Assembly (NCBI GenBank): GCA_027486795.1 | Contig: JAIXOI010000023.1 | Span: 248,001 to 312,000 of the forward strand | Reading direction: 5' to 3' | Origin: Sphingobacteriales bacterium | Lineage (GTDB): Bacteria; Bacteroidota; Bacteroidia; Chitinophagales; CAIOSU01 | Length of the DNA stretch: 64,000 nt | In this document: positions 27,888 to 35,928 of the stretch, piece by piece | Position numbering within the stretch: the first letter of the stretch is position 1 | Layout of the letters: each line of letters opens with the position of its first letter | Position numbers and translations under genes: made by a program | The notes under the pieces: generated by a model | Database searches by the model: none | What the model was told of the DNA's origin: nothing | Seen by the model: only the letters and a program-made list of their open reading frames with translations

Positions 27888-29504
27888 TTAAGAAGCTTCG
27901 GCCAACCTTTCATGCTGGTTGTATTCGGCTACTTTTTGCGTTGGCGGAGTAGGCACATATCCCTTGCGAATTTTAGTAGCGCGAGGCTTAAGACCTACTT
28001 TGCGAGCAAAGAATGCATACAGATGGTAAATGTAATGCATGGCATAAGCTGCAAACTCTGGGTTATTGTGCGTAAAGCCTGTCATTACATCAAACACCGA
28101 GGCAACAATACGACTAGGCGTTTTAGGAAGCCATCTTACATGACGCGGTTCCATTTTCTCTCTCCAGCTCTTCGGCATAATCGGGAATAGCCTGAACATC
28201 AGTTCATATGCCCGATACTTGGCCACCATTTCGGGGTCCTTTATATTCTCCTCGTTTCGGAAGAAGTAAAAATCTAGTCCCTCATTAAGGCGCTCCTCTT
28301 GCTCCGGCGAAATTTCGCCTGCAGCTATGGCATCCTTCATCATTTCGGTACCAGGCAAATAGCAAGTCCAAAATGTTTGGATACGTTTAGGGCAGGCATC
28401 GCTAGCATATAGCTTCTTGGCCGTATCCTGAGCCGAGATAGGTTCGTTGGGCAACCCAAACATGTGGTCTACTTTTGGTAGCAACCCAGCTTTGTTCATT
28501 GCGGTTAGAGCCTTCTGTATGTGGTCAGAGCTTTCGTAGCGTTTAAGCGAGCCACGTTTCAAGTCTTCATCCATGGTCTGCACACCCATCTGTATCCAGC
28601 GACAACCGGCATCATAAAGCCACTTGGCTACCTCATCGTCAATATAGCGCGGGTGTGTAAGGCACTGGAACGGGAGGTTGATTTCGTTTTTGTATCGGGT
28701 AAGGAACTCCTTCAACCAAGGCTTGTTTACCGTGAATACGTCATCTTGAAAGTCGACCATTTTAATCTTGTACTTGCGCTTGGCCTCTAGTAGTTCATTC
28801 ATCATATGCTCTACACTGCGCTGGCGCACATACTTGCCTTTTTCCTTTTTGTTCTCAGGTAATTCTGCAAAAAAGTTGTTGAAACAAAAGGTGCACCGAT
28901 AAGGGCAACCACGCGATGCCATAGTAAGCCACAAGTCGCCTATGCGCACGTGCTCTTCCCAAAGCGATTTATCGAAAGCTGGTAACGACTCCAAGTCTTG
29001 AATAAAACCCGACTGCACCCCGCGGATAATGCGGCCATCTTTGGCGCGGAAACGGGTATTTACAATAGGTTCTTCTGTGTAGCCGGTTTCAATGCGTTTC
29101 AATATTTCGGGCAACGCAATTTCGCCCTCGCCTACAACCACATAATCTACTTCAGGCTTGGCCAATACTCGCTCAGGCACTGCAGACACATGCACCCCGC
29201 CCCAAACGGTAGTTATTTCCGGGTATAGCACTTTTGCTTCGCGGGCAATGCCCAACATCCATTGGTAGGTGGAGGTAAGTGGCGAAAACGCCAATACATC
29301 GGGCTTTTGCTTCACTATGGCTTTAATAACCTCATTGCGGTCATCAAAAAACTTACCAAGTGACTCTATCTCTAAATTGAAACGATCATTGAATAACGAC
29401 GCACTGAATGCAAGCCCTACTTCGTGCCCATCACGCTTTAGTATAGCCGAGAGCAAGCTGATTGGCAGCTGCTCGGTACCCATTGCAACGAAAGTAACTT
29501 TCAT
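27888..29504 (-). CDS. B12-binding radical SAM protein (3 of 3)
   Basis: A 538-residue enzyme with the same layout: cobalamin-binding domain at ~1-140 (VWGGVHVSAVP, VVGEGEIALP), cluster motif C200-x3-C204-x2-C207 in SRGCPYRCTFC, a conserved MVDFQDDVF segment in the barrel, and a C-terminal domain with a predicted hydrophobic helix. It is the first gene of a two-gene operon. Upstream lies a 360-bp intergenic region. Distinct from the other two radical SAM proteins in sequence, so the three probably act on different positions or substrates. Confidence 0.9.
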   Translation of the reverse strand: MKVTFVAMGTEQLPISLLSAILKRDGHEVGLAFSASLFNDRFNLEIESLGKFFDDRNEVIKAIVKQKPDVLAFSPLTSTYQWMLGIAREAKVLYPEITTVWGGVHVSAVPERVLAKPEVDYVVVGEGEIALPEILKRIETGYTEEPIVNTRFRAKDGRIIRGVQSGFIQDLESLPAFDKSLWEEHVRIGDLWLTMASRGCPYRCTFCFNNFFAELPENKKEKGKYVRQRSVEHMMNELLEAKRKYKIKMVDFQDDVFTVNKPWLKEFLTRYKNEINLPFQCLTHPRYIDDEVAKWLYDAGCRWIQMGVQTMDEDLKRGSLKRYESSDHIQKALTAMNKAGLLPKVDHMFGLPNEPISAQDTAKKLYASDACPKRIQTFWTCYLPGTEMMKDAIAAGEISPEQEERLNEGLDFYFFRNEENIKDPEMVAKYRAYELMFRLFPIMPKSWREKMEPRHVRWLPKTPSRIVASVFDVMTGFTHNNPEFAAYAMHYIYHLYAFFARKVGLKPRATKIRKGYVPTPPTQKVAEYNQHERLAEAS

Positions 29505-29864
29505 AATGCTAATTTAATTTATATCCTCGTAAATGACTTAACCATAAGCCACTAACTAGATTCATTCCAGATAAATATACGCACAAAAGGCTGACTAAAG
29601 CAATCTTTTTGCTATTTCTCACTTGAAGCTAATAAAACAAACAGCACTGCTGTTAAGAGCTCAAGGGCATTCCAGCCAATTGGTAATTCCTATTTTCAAA
29701 ATAAAAAAGCAATATGCAACTAAAGCATTGTTAAAAATCACTCCTTCTTGAAAGATGAAATTCCAGTAATGGAAAGAAATCAACAATAGGCTATTAACAA
29801 ATTCAACCTAAGGTTAGTTGAAGCCCAAGGAAGAAACTACTATTTTGCAACAAGCAACTAGCTT
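29505..29864. other. intergenic region, AT-rich, promoter at right end
   Basis: A 360-bp stretch without a gene between divergent units. The only element recognised is the promoter at 29818-29847 for the aminotransferase gene. No hairpin, repeat or small ORF of note was seen. It separates the glycan cluster from the metabolic genes. Confidence 0.6.
29818..29847 (+). promoter_or_regulatory. Bacteroidota-type promoter for the aminotransferase/omega-amidase operon
   Basis: TTG at 29818-29820, exactly 20 nt, then TATTTTG at 29841-29847 (one base short of TAnnTTTG). The ATG follows at 29865. Confidence 0.45.
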
Positions 29865-31007
29865 ATGATAACCTCCAAACTACCGGCCACCGGCACCACC
29901 ATATTTACTGTAATGAGCGCCTTGGCTAAAGAGCATGGCGCCATTAACCTGTCGCAGGGCTTTCCCGATTTTCCCTGCCCACCTGCCTTACAAGCTGCCT
30001 TGGAGCGGTACATTGAGGAAGGCTTCAATCAATATGCGCACATGGCCGGGGCCATATCGCTAAGGCAGGCCATAGCCAATAAAGTTGCGCTTATCTACGC
30101 GGCCACCATCAACCCCGAAACCGATGTAACCGTTACCGCAGGAGGCACCCAAGCAATATTTACTACCATAGCCTGTGCTATACATGCTGGCGATGAGGTG
30201 ATATACTTTACCCCTGCCTACGATAGCTACGCCCCAGCAATATTGCTGCAAGGCGCTAAGCCCGTAGCCATAGAGCTACAACACCCGAGTTACCAAATTC
30301 CTTGGCAGCAAGTAAAAGATGCCATTACGCCTCGCACCCGCATGATTATCATCAATACCCCGCACAACCCATCGGGAACGGTAATGACGGCCGCGGACAT
30401 GAGAACCTTGCAAGATCTGGTGAGAGATACCAATATTTTGATACTCAGCGACGAGGTATATGAGCACATTGTGTTTGATGGCGCTCGCCACGAAAGTGTG
30501 CTACGCTACCCCGAGCTAGCCGCTCGGAGTTTTGTGGTGTACTCTTTTGGCAAAACCTACCACGTTACTGGCTGGAAAATGGGTTATTGCATTGCCCCCG
30601 AAGCCTTGATGCGCGAGTTCCGCAAGGTGCACCAGTATTTGGTTTTTAGTGTAAACCACCCTGCTCAGTTGGCCTTTGGCGAGATAATGGAAACGCAGCC
30701 GAGGTTGTGGCAAGAGCTGCCACAGTTTTACCAGCGCAAACGCGACTTGTTTATTAAGCATTTGCAGGGCTCGCGGTTTACCATACGCCCCAGCCAAGGA
30801 ACCTATTTCCAGCTTTTGGGGTATGAAAATATTACGGACGAGCCCGATACGGCCTTGGCCGAGCGGTGGACCAAAGAAATAGGTGTGGCATCTATTCCGG
30901 TTTCCGTATTTTACGACCCAGCAGTGCAAAGCAAAGTGCTGCGGTTTTGTTTCGCTAAATCAGATGACGTGTTGGAGGCTGCAGCAGAGAAGCTATGCAA
31001 GATTTAA
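29865..31007 (+). CDS. methionine/glutamine-type class I aminotransferase (YbdL-like)
   Basis: A 380-residue fold-type I PLP aminotransferase. NLSQGFPDFPCP (28-39) is typical of the YbdL/kynurenine aminotransferase group; NTPHNPSG (164-171), D196 in LSDEVYEH, and the Schiff-base lysine K230 in SFGKTYHVTGW are present. The family transaminates methionine keto acid or kynurenine, often with glutamine. The following gene, an omega-amidase, overlaps it by 13 bases; together they form the glutamine transaminase/omega-amidase pathway that salvages methionine and recycles alpha-ketoglutaramate. Confidence 0.88.
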   Translation: MITSKLPATGTTIFTVMSALAKEHGAINLSQGFPDFPCPPALQAALERYIEEGFNQYAHMAGAISLRQAIANKVALIYAATINPETDVTVTAGGTQAIFTTIACAIHAGDEVIYFTPAYDSYAPAILLQGAKPVAIELQHPSYQIPWQQVKDAITPRTRMIIINTPHNPSGTVMTAADMRTLQDLVRDTNILILSDEVYEHIVFDGARHESVLRYPELAARSFVVYSFGKTYHVTGWKMGYCIAPEALMREFRKVHQYLVFSVNHPAQLAFGEIMETQPRLWQELPQFYQRKRDLFIKHLQGSRFTIRPSQGTYFQLLGYENITDEPDTALAERWTKEIGVASIPVSVFYDPAVQSKVLRFCFAKSDDVLEAAAEKLCKI

Positions 31008-31777
31008 GGATAACATTGATACAAACTACCCTGCACTGGGAAAGTGTTTCCGAAAACCGGAAGCACTTTGACATGGTGTTGTCGGAAGTTAAGCCCAGCA
31101 GCACCGATTTGATTGTGCTGCCCGAAATGTTCACTACGGGCTTTAGCATGCAGCCCTGCGTATTGGCAGAAACCATGGAAGGCCCCACCGTGCTTTGGAT
31201 GCTGCAAAAGGCTGCTGCGTTAAATGCCGTTATTACAGGGAGCATTATTATACACGAGCATGGACACTACTACAATCGCCTAGTGTGGATGCGCCCCGAT
31301 GGCACGCATGCTACATACGACAAGCGACACCTATTCTCGCTGGCTAGCGAGGAAAAGCACTACACCGCTGGCAAAGAGCGCTTAATTGTAGAATTGAAAG
31401 GCTGGCGTGTATGCCCATTAGTATGCTATGACCTGCGTTTCCCCGTATGGAGCCGCAACCGAAAAGACTATGACTTGCTGTTATATGCAGCCAACTGGCC
31501 CGAGCGCCGTAGTTATGCCTGGAAACAATTGCTCATTGCTCGCGCCATCGATAACCAAAGCTATGTGGCTGCCGTAAACCGCATTGGCACCGATGGCAAC
31601 CAAACAGCCCACAGCGGCGACAGCGCGCTCATCGACCCACTGGGTGAAGTGCTCTTTACCAAAGCGCACGAGCCTTTTGCCGAAACCTTCACCCTCAGCC
31701 ACGCGCACCTTACCGAGATAAGGGATAAGTTTAGGTTTTTGGATGATGGGGATGCGTTTGAGGTCCATGGTCGATAG
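30995..31777 (+). CDS. omega-amidase (YafV/Nit2-like), nitrilase superfamily
   Basis: A 260-residue carbon-nitrogen hydrolase with the full Glu-Lys-Cys triad: E44 in LPEMF, K110 in YDKRHLF, C144 in VCYDLRFP. The sequence matches the YafV/Nit2 branch that hydrolyses alpha-ketoglutaramate to alpha-ketoglutarate and ammonia. Its start overlaps the aminotransferase by 13 bases, so translation is probably coupled. The last few codons and the TAG stop fall inside a dispersed intergenic repeat (31764-31784), so the natural C-terminus may once have been different. Confidence 0.9.
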   Translation: MQDLRITLIQTTLHWESVSENRKHFDMVLSEVKPSSTDLIVLPEMFTTGFSMQPCVLAETMEGPTVLWMLQKAAALNAVITGSIIIHEHGHYYNRLVWMRPDGTHATYDKRHLFSLASEEKHYTAGKERLIVELKGWRVCPLVCYDLRFPVWSRNRKDYDLLLYAANWPERRSYAWKQLLIARAIDNQSYVAAVNRIGTDGNQTAHSGDSALIDPLGEVLFTKAHEPFAETFTLSHAHLTEIRDKFRFLDDGDAFEVHGR

Positions 31778-31784
31778 ATGATGG
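31764..31784 (+). repeat. dispersed degenerate repeat, copy 1
   Basis: A 21-mer (TCCATGGTCGATAGATGATGG) matching the reverse complement of 33142-33162 at 18 of 21 positions. A second GGTCCATAG-like half follows immediately, then a GTGCTGAT duplication. Copies sit in intergenic or 3'-end DNA. Confidence 0.5.
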
Positions 31785-31876
31785 TCCATAGACAAATGTG
31801 CTGATGTGCTGATGTGCCAATGAAGTCATTTTGTTGTCCACGAATGTATATTTGGCAATAGTTTGGCAACCCCAGC

Positions 31877-32470
31877 TCAATAAGTAAAGAAATCCCTTTT
31901 TACCTCGCACTCAACATCAATTGGCAACAGCTTGCTAAGTGCCTTAAACAAGGCTATAAATTCCTCCCTATCTCCATTTGGGCATTGACTTTGGTTCAGC
32001 TCTGCATTATATACTTGCCGATAGGCACGTTTCATTTGCTTGGGATAAAGCATAACAATCGTGCTGGTGGGGCCATCTGACATTCGTAAAAAAGCTTTAG
32101 GTCCCTTACATACATCAATTTCAATAGAATCTTGGCTCCAAGAGGAAAAACCATTGTTTTCGATTAGTGTAGGCAGAGCATAGTTAATTAGCTCCTCTCT
32201 AAAGTAGGGGTACTTGTTGTTTTTGACAGTTAATGGAAACGAGAACTCAATACAAATAAGATATCTCTTAACCCCAAAATAGGCTATTCCCTTCAACCTA
32301 GTATTAGGATTCCAAAAGCCTGATTCGCTGTAAAAGATCAAACTATCGTATTGAGGTAGTTTCTGGCAAACAATGTTGAGTATTGCATCATTGGTAATAA
32401 ACTGACTAAAGGATTGCCCGCTGGAAAGCAACGGCAATAGAAAAAGGATAAATAGGGTAAGGGTTTTCAT
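31877..32470 (-). CDS. secreted protein of unknown function
   Basis: A 197-residue protein with a clear signal peptide (hydrophobic residues 4-17, cleavage near SSGQS). The remainder is mixed alpha/beta with no motif recognised; FYSESGFW and YFGVKRYLICIEF are its more distinctive stretches. It stands alone on the minus strand and shares no operon. Probably periplasmic or exported. No function can be assigned. Confidence 0.7.
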   Translation of the reverse strand: MKTLTLFILFLLPLLSSGQSFSQFITNDAILNIVCQKLPQYDSLIFYSESGFWNPNTRLKGIAYFGVKRYLICIEFSFPLTVKNNKYPYFREELINYALPTLIENNGFSSWSQDSIEIDVCKGPKAFLRMSDGPTSTIVMLYPKQMKRAYRQVYNAELNQSQCPNGDREEFIALFKALSKLLPIDVECEVKRDFFTY

Positions 32471-32518
32471 CTTCTGTAGTTACCCTTGATAACAGAATTG
32501 GGTAACAATTCTGCAATT

Positions 32519-32893
32519 CTAAGGCTCATAAATTATTAAACCTAGCGTTTCTTCAAGTCGCTGCAATCCTTTGTCAGCAGTAATAAAAGGTATATCCAAA
32601 AACAAAGCGGAAGCTACAATAATGCTATCAGGCAACCTAAGTTTATAATTCTTCCTGGTTGAAATAGCCAATTCCTTTATCCCAAGTTCCAGGTCTACTA
32701 TCACACATTGGGATAATAATATTCTTATTTGGAGTTCCTCTTCTGCTGAGATATTCGCAAACCCCAATAGCTCCATCTCAGTAATGAAGGAGATGTAGAT
32801 GTGCTTGTCCTGTAAAAATGTTTCTAAGGTACTATCACCTTTAAGCAGATAAATAAGAATGTTGGTATCAACAAAAAGCCTACTCCCACTCAT
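32519..32893 (-). CDS. PIN-domain toxin, VapC-like
   Basis: A 124-residue PIN-domain ribonuclease. The acidic metal-binding residues are in place: D9 in FVDTNILIY, E39/E41 in TEMELLGF, D89 in LPDSIIVASA and D107 in FITADKGL. VapC toxins cleave tRNA or rRNA. The 59-residue protein encoded immediately upstream overlaps the start by 14 bases and is its likely antitoxin. Length and motif spacing are normal, so the toxin appears intact. Confidence 0.88.
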   Translation of the reverse strand: MSGSRLFVDTNILIYLLKGDSTLETFLQDKHIYISFITEMELLGFANISAEEELQIRILLSQCVIVDLELGIKELAISTRKNYKLRLPDSIIVASALFLDIPFITADKGLQRLEETLGLIIYEP

Positions 32894-33059
32894 CCCTTAG
32901 TTTTTTCTGAATCTCTAAAGGGTCACCTTCAAACTTAACGGTACCGCTGAATTTAGCAGCCTCAAATTTTTTGGCCGGAACAACTGGCTTGTTGGCTACT
33001 TTTTTAAGCAGCTCGTCCATCCGTTCTTTACTATCTCCTTTTTTAATTACAACTGTCAT
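32880..33059 (-). CDS. small putative antitoxin (VapB-like role)
   Basis: A 59-residue protein with ATG at 33057-33059 and TAG at 32880-32882. It begins MTVVIKKGDSKERMDELLKK, has a basic and helical N-terminal half and an acidic C-terminus ending RDEWE. It overlaps the PIN toxin start by 14 bases. The order antitoxin-toxin and the overlap are typical of type II modules; the DNA-binding fold is not recognised from sequence, so the role is inferred from context. Confidence 0.7.
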   Translation of the reverse strand: MTVVIKKGDSKERMDELLKKVANKPVVPAKKFEAAKFSGTVKFEGDPLEIQKKLRDEWE

Positions 33060-33141
33060 GTTTGAGCTTTCTCGTAAAACGAAAGATAACCAAATTTTAG
33101 TTCATATGCCATGTTCAGGTGGTCTTGTTTTTTGCAGCAAT

Positions 33142-33162
33142 CCATCGACTATCGACCGTGGA
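33142..33162 (-). repeat. dispersed degenerate repeat, copy 2 (inverted)
   Basis: Reverse-complement counterpart of 31764-31784 (18 of 21 matches), followed by a GTGGACTGTGGACTA tandem. It lies in the intergenic stretch upstream of the 115-residue hypothetical gene. Confidence 0.5.
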
Positions 33163-33272
33163 CTGTGGACTATACCCGAAAACCAACTACCTTTGCCCGA
33201 ACCAATTACCCTAGTAATTTGTATTTAGCCATAATTAGTTGCTGCTAAGGCTCCAAAAGCACCGAACCCAAA

Positions 33273-33620
33273 ATGACCATATCCATAGATAGAGAGGCCA
33301 TTGATGCCGACTTCATCAAAATAAAACAGCGGGTTTACCGCCAATTCAAAAAAAATCCGGACTTAGATGCGATATTATTTCTCATTGGCATCCGCGAGGC
33401 GGGTTTGTTGCCCGGCAAGTTCAAAAAAGAAGAAAAACAAGACTTGATGCACATTGCAGTGTGCCGCCTGCTAAGCGAAGAAGGCTTTTATGAGCTGGAA
33501 GGGCTTGATAAAGATGGCTGGCCGCACTGGGTTGCCGTAAAATCGATACCCAAACTCGCCGCCGAAGACCAGGAATATTTGTTGAAAAAACAGATTATTC
33601 GTTATTTTGAGCAGCTTTAA
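33273..33620 (+). CDS. conserved hypothetical protein
   Basis: A 115-residue soluble protein, largely helical, with the compositionally clear segments FLIGIREAG, LMHIAVCRLLSEEGFY and DKDGWPHW. No domain is recognised. The absence of signal peptide or membrane helix suggests a cytoplasmic protein. It precedes the PPIase gene by 16 bp, and may be cotranscribed with it. A TACCTTTG element at 33188-33195 could be part of its promoter, though no TTG stands at the right distance. Confidence 0.7.
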   Translation: MTISIDREAIDADFIKIKQRVYRQFKKNPDLDAILFLIGIREAGLLPGKFKKEEKQDLMHIAVCRLLSEEGFYELEGLDKDGWPHWVAVKSIPKLAAEDQEYLLKKQIIRYFEQL

Positions 33621-33636
33621 AACCACCCCCACAGAT

Positions 33637-34674
33637 ATGAAACATTCTATCCCCTTTATTTTACTAACCGCCCTTGTACTGGCCTTTACTGGTTGCAAGG
33701 AGAAAAACGACCCAGCTGCTGTGGTAAAAGAACAACCTGATGGCTTATATGCCGTTATCAACACCTCAAAAGGCGACATTGCCTTGAAATTGGAATTTGA
33801 GAAAGTACCCGTTACGGTTGCCAACTTTGTAGGCCTTGCAGAAGGTACTATCAAAAACGACATCCGCCCATTGGGTCAGCCTTTTTATGATAGCCTTACC
33901 TTTCACCGTGTAGTGGCCAACTTTATGATTCAAGGTGGCGACCCACTCGGAAACGGAACCGGCGGCCCAGGCTACCAATTCGATGACGAGTTTAATGCCG
34001 ATTTGACCCACAGCGGCCCCGGCATTTTGTCTATGGCCAATGCAGGCCCTGGCACCAACGGTAGCCAGTTCTTTATTACACACACTGCTACCCCGCACTT
34101 GAACAACCGCCACTCGGTTTTCGGAAACGTGGTAATTGGCCAAAACGTGGTTGACTCTATTCAACAAGGCGACTTGATGAGCAAAGTAACTATTGTGCGC
34201 AAAGGTGCTGCTGCCGAAGCTTTTGATGCCCCTAAGGTGTTTAACGACTACTTGGCCGAGAAAATCCGCAAGGAACAAGAGCGTGCTGCTTTGGAAGCCG
34301 CTAAGTTGGAAGAATTTAAAGCTGCTGCTCAAAGCACTGCATCGGGCCTAATGTACATTAGCGACAACCTAGGCACTGGCACAGCCCCTGTTGCTGGCGA
34401 TACCGTTTTGGTGCACTACGATGGCTTTTTGTTGGATGGTAGCCCTTTTGATAGCTCACGCGACCGTGGTCAACCACTACCGTTTGTATTGGGTACTGGC
34501 CAAGTTATCCGTGGCTGGGACGAAGGCATCAGCCTACTAAAGGTTGGTGGCAAAGCCAAATTGATTATCCCTTACGCTTTGGCGTATGGCGAGCAAGGAT
34601 ATCCGCCAGTAATTCCACCAAAATCTACTTTGGTATTTGATGTGGAGTTGGTTGATGTGAAAAAAGCAAAATAA
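33637..34674 (+). CDS. dual-domain peptidyl-prolyl isomerase lipoprotein (cyclophilin-FKBP fusion)
   Basis: A 345-residue protein; ATG 33637 is chosen because it begins a lipoprotein signal ending FTGC (Cys18). A cyclophilin domain spans ~37-195 (FHRVVANFMIQGGDP, GSQFFITH), a charged helical linker ~205-235 (EKIRKEQERAALEAAK) and an FKBP domain ~238-342 (VLVHYDGFLLDG, GWDEGISLLKVGGKAKLIIP). Both catalyse proline cis/trans isomerisation. The order cyclophilin-FKBP is a known rare fusion in Bacteroidota. Location is predicted to be periplasm-facing membrane. A strong terminator follows at 34697-34730. Confidence 0.92.
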   Translation: MKHSIPFILLTALVLAFTGCKEKNDPAAVVKEQPDGLYAVINTSKGDIALKLEFEKVPVTVANFVGLAEGTIKNDIRPLGQPFYDSLTFHRVVANFMIQGGDPLGNGTGGPGYQFDDEFNADLTHSGPGILSMANAGPGTNGSQFFITHTATPHLNNRHSVFGNVVIGQNVVDSIQQGDLMSKVTIVRKGAAAEAFDAPKVFNDYLAEKIRKEQERAALEAAKLEEFKAAAQSTASGLMYISDNLGTGTAPVAGDTVLVHYDGFLLDGSPFDSSRDRGQPLPFVLGTGQVIRGWDEGISLLKVGGKAKLIIPYALAYGEQGYPPVIPPKSTLVFDVELVDVKKAK

Positions 34675-34696
34675 CCCTTCACCCCCGTTGATATCG

Positions 34697-34730
34697 AAAG
34701 CCCTTTCTGCCCTGCAGGAAGGGCTTTTTT
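34697..34730 (+). terminator. intrinsic terminator after the PPIase gene
   Basis: AAAGCCCTT at 34697-34705 pairs with AAGGGCTTT at 34719-34727, with an inner CTGC/GCAG stem, and the run continues as six T's. It lies 22 bp after the stop codon. Confidence 0.85.
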
Positions 34731-34768
34731 ATTGGGTTTTTGATGGATAAAGTACTGTGGATGTTAAA

Positions 34769-34916
34769 GTCACATAGTGACGATATGTTGGTAGATAGTA
34801 ATTAGCTTAGCAACATAGTCCCATAGGGACGATACCGACATAGCGCAAGTATCATCCCTACGGGATTTTCTATCTATCTGCATTTTGGGCTACCAATTTA
34901 ACATCCCTAAAGGGAT
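34769..34916. repeat. cluster of four short palindromes in an intergenic region
   Basis: Within the gene-free stretch 34675-35057 are GTCAC-ATA-GTGAC (34769-34781), GTCCC-ATA-GGGAC (34818-34830), ATCCC-TAC-GGGAT (34854-34866) and ATCCCT-AA-AGGGAT (34903-34916). They share a CCC/GGG core and a TA-rich loop, and read as a decayed repetitive element. The rest of the region shows only the PPIase terminator and a TAAGTTTG promoter-like element at 34985-34992. Confidence 0.7.
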
Positions 34917-35057
34917 TTAGTTATGTAGTCATTTCCTTTATTGAGCATTAAAAACAAGTTTTTAGATACCGTTCATCTTTAGACTAAGTTTGTAAATTAG
35001 GAATCACACTTCCGATTTATAAACTTAATACCTAAAAAATCAGGCCAAACATACATC

Positions 35058-35870
35058 ATGATTTTAAAAATAGCCTTAATAGCATTGATCGTGGCGGTAG
35101 CGCTGTTTTTCGTTTTCCGGAAACGGCTGTTGCCAGTACCTGACGCTTTTCCAACCAAATGGCGTAAGTATTTGCTTCAGGAGGTTAAGTTTTATCAAGC
35201 CTTGGATGCTGAAGCGCGCAAGCAATATGAAGCGGATATTCTTTACTTTCTAAGCCACCACAAAATAACGGGCATTGATACCGAAGTAACCGACGAAGAC
35301 CGCCTATTGGTGGCCAGTAGCGGCGTTATACCCATCTTCGGTTTCCCGGAATGGCACTATAGCAACTTGGATGAGGTGATACTATACCCCCAGAGCTTTA
35401 ACCACCAGCACGAAACCGAAGGCACCACCAACGAGCGCAACATACTGGGCATGGTGGGCTCGGGCTACATGAGTGGCAAAATGGTGCTCTCCAGACCATC
35501 GCTCAGACAGGGGTTTGAGAACGAAAGCACGAAAAGCAATGTGGGCATACACGAGTTTGTGCACTTGCTAGACTATGCCGATGGCGCTACCGATGGCATA
35601 CCCGAAGCCCTATTGGGGCGCCAGTATACCATCCCTTGGATTGCCATGATTAAGGCCAAAATAGAAGCGATACAAGAAGGCAAGTCGGACATAAACCCAT
35701 ACGGTGGCGTAAGCGAAACGGAGTTTTTACCCGTAGTAAGCGAATACTTCTTTAACCGCCCGCGCTTGCTACGCGACAAGCACCCACACATGTACGACCT
35801 ACTACAAAAAGTTTTTCAGCAAGACCCCGCTAGCGATAAGGACGAAGCTATTGCAGCGGCTAAAGCTTAG
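35058..35870 (+). CDS. mtfA: MtfA-type zinc peptidase (M90)
   Basis: A 270-residue protein with an N-terminal membrane helix (residues 3-20), which is a difference from cytoplasmic E. coli MtfA. The zinc motif HEFVH is at 165-169 followed by LLDYADGATDG, the family signature, and a downstream SEYFF glutamate is the likely third ligand. In enterobacteria MtfA binds the glucose regulator Mlc; Bacteroidota lack that system, so the role here is unknown. The gene is monocistronic, preceded by the palindromic repeats. Confidence 0.87.
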   Translation: MILKIALIALIVAVALFFVFRKRLLPVPDAFPTKWRKYLLQEVKFYQALDAEARKQYEADILYFLSHHKITGIDTEVTDEDRLLVASSGVIPIFGFPEWHYSNLDEVILYPQSFNHQHETEGTTNERNILGMVGSGYMSGKMVLSRPSLRQGFENESTKSNVGIHEFVHLLDYADGATDGIPEALLGRQYTIPWIAMIKAKIEAIQEGKSDINPYGGVSETEFLPVVSEYFFNRPRLLRDKHPHMYDLLQKVFQQDPASDKDEAIAAAKA

Positions 35871-35928
35871 AGATTGGAGCAACTCTAGTTACACCACCAA
35901 CACCTTATCCGCTTGCGCCAAGAATAAA

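Noticed and set aside
32971-33228. An 85-residue plus-strand frame
   Set aside because: It overlaps the small antitoxin gene antisense and lacks features; the antitoxin has a precise overlap with the toxin.
33766-34332. A 188-residue minus-strand frame
   Set aside because: It is wholly within the cyclophilin domain of the PPIase gene and shows no conserved motif.
34769-34916. Possible tRNA or structured RNA in the palindromic region
   Set aside because: Palindromes are separate short hairpins with no cloverleaf or conserved RNA motif.
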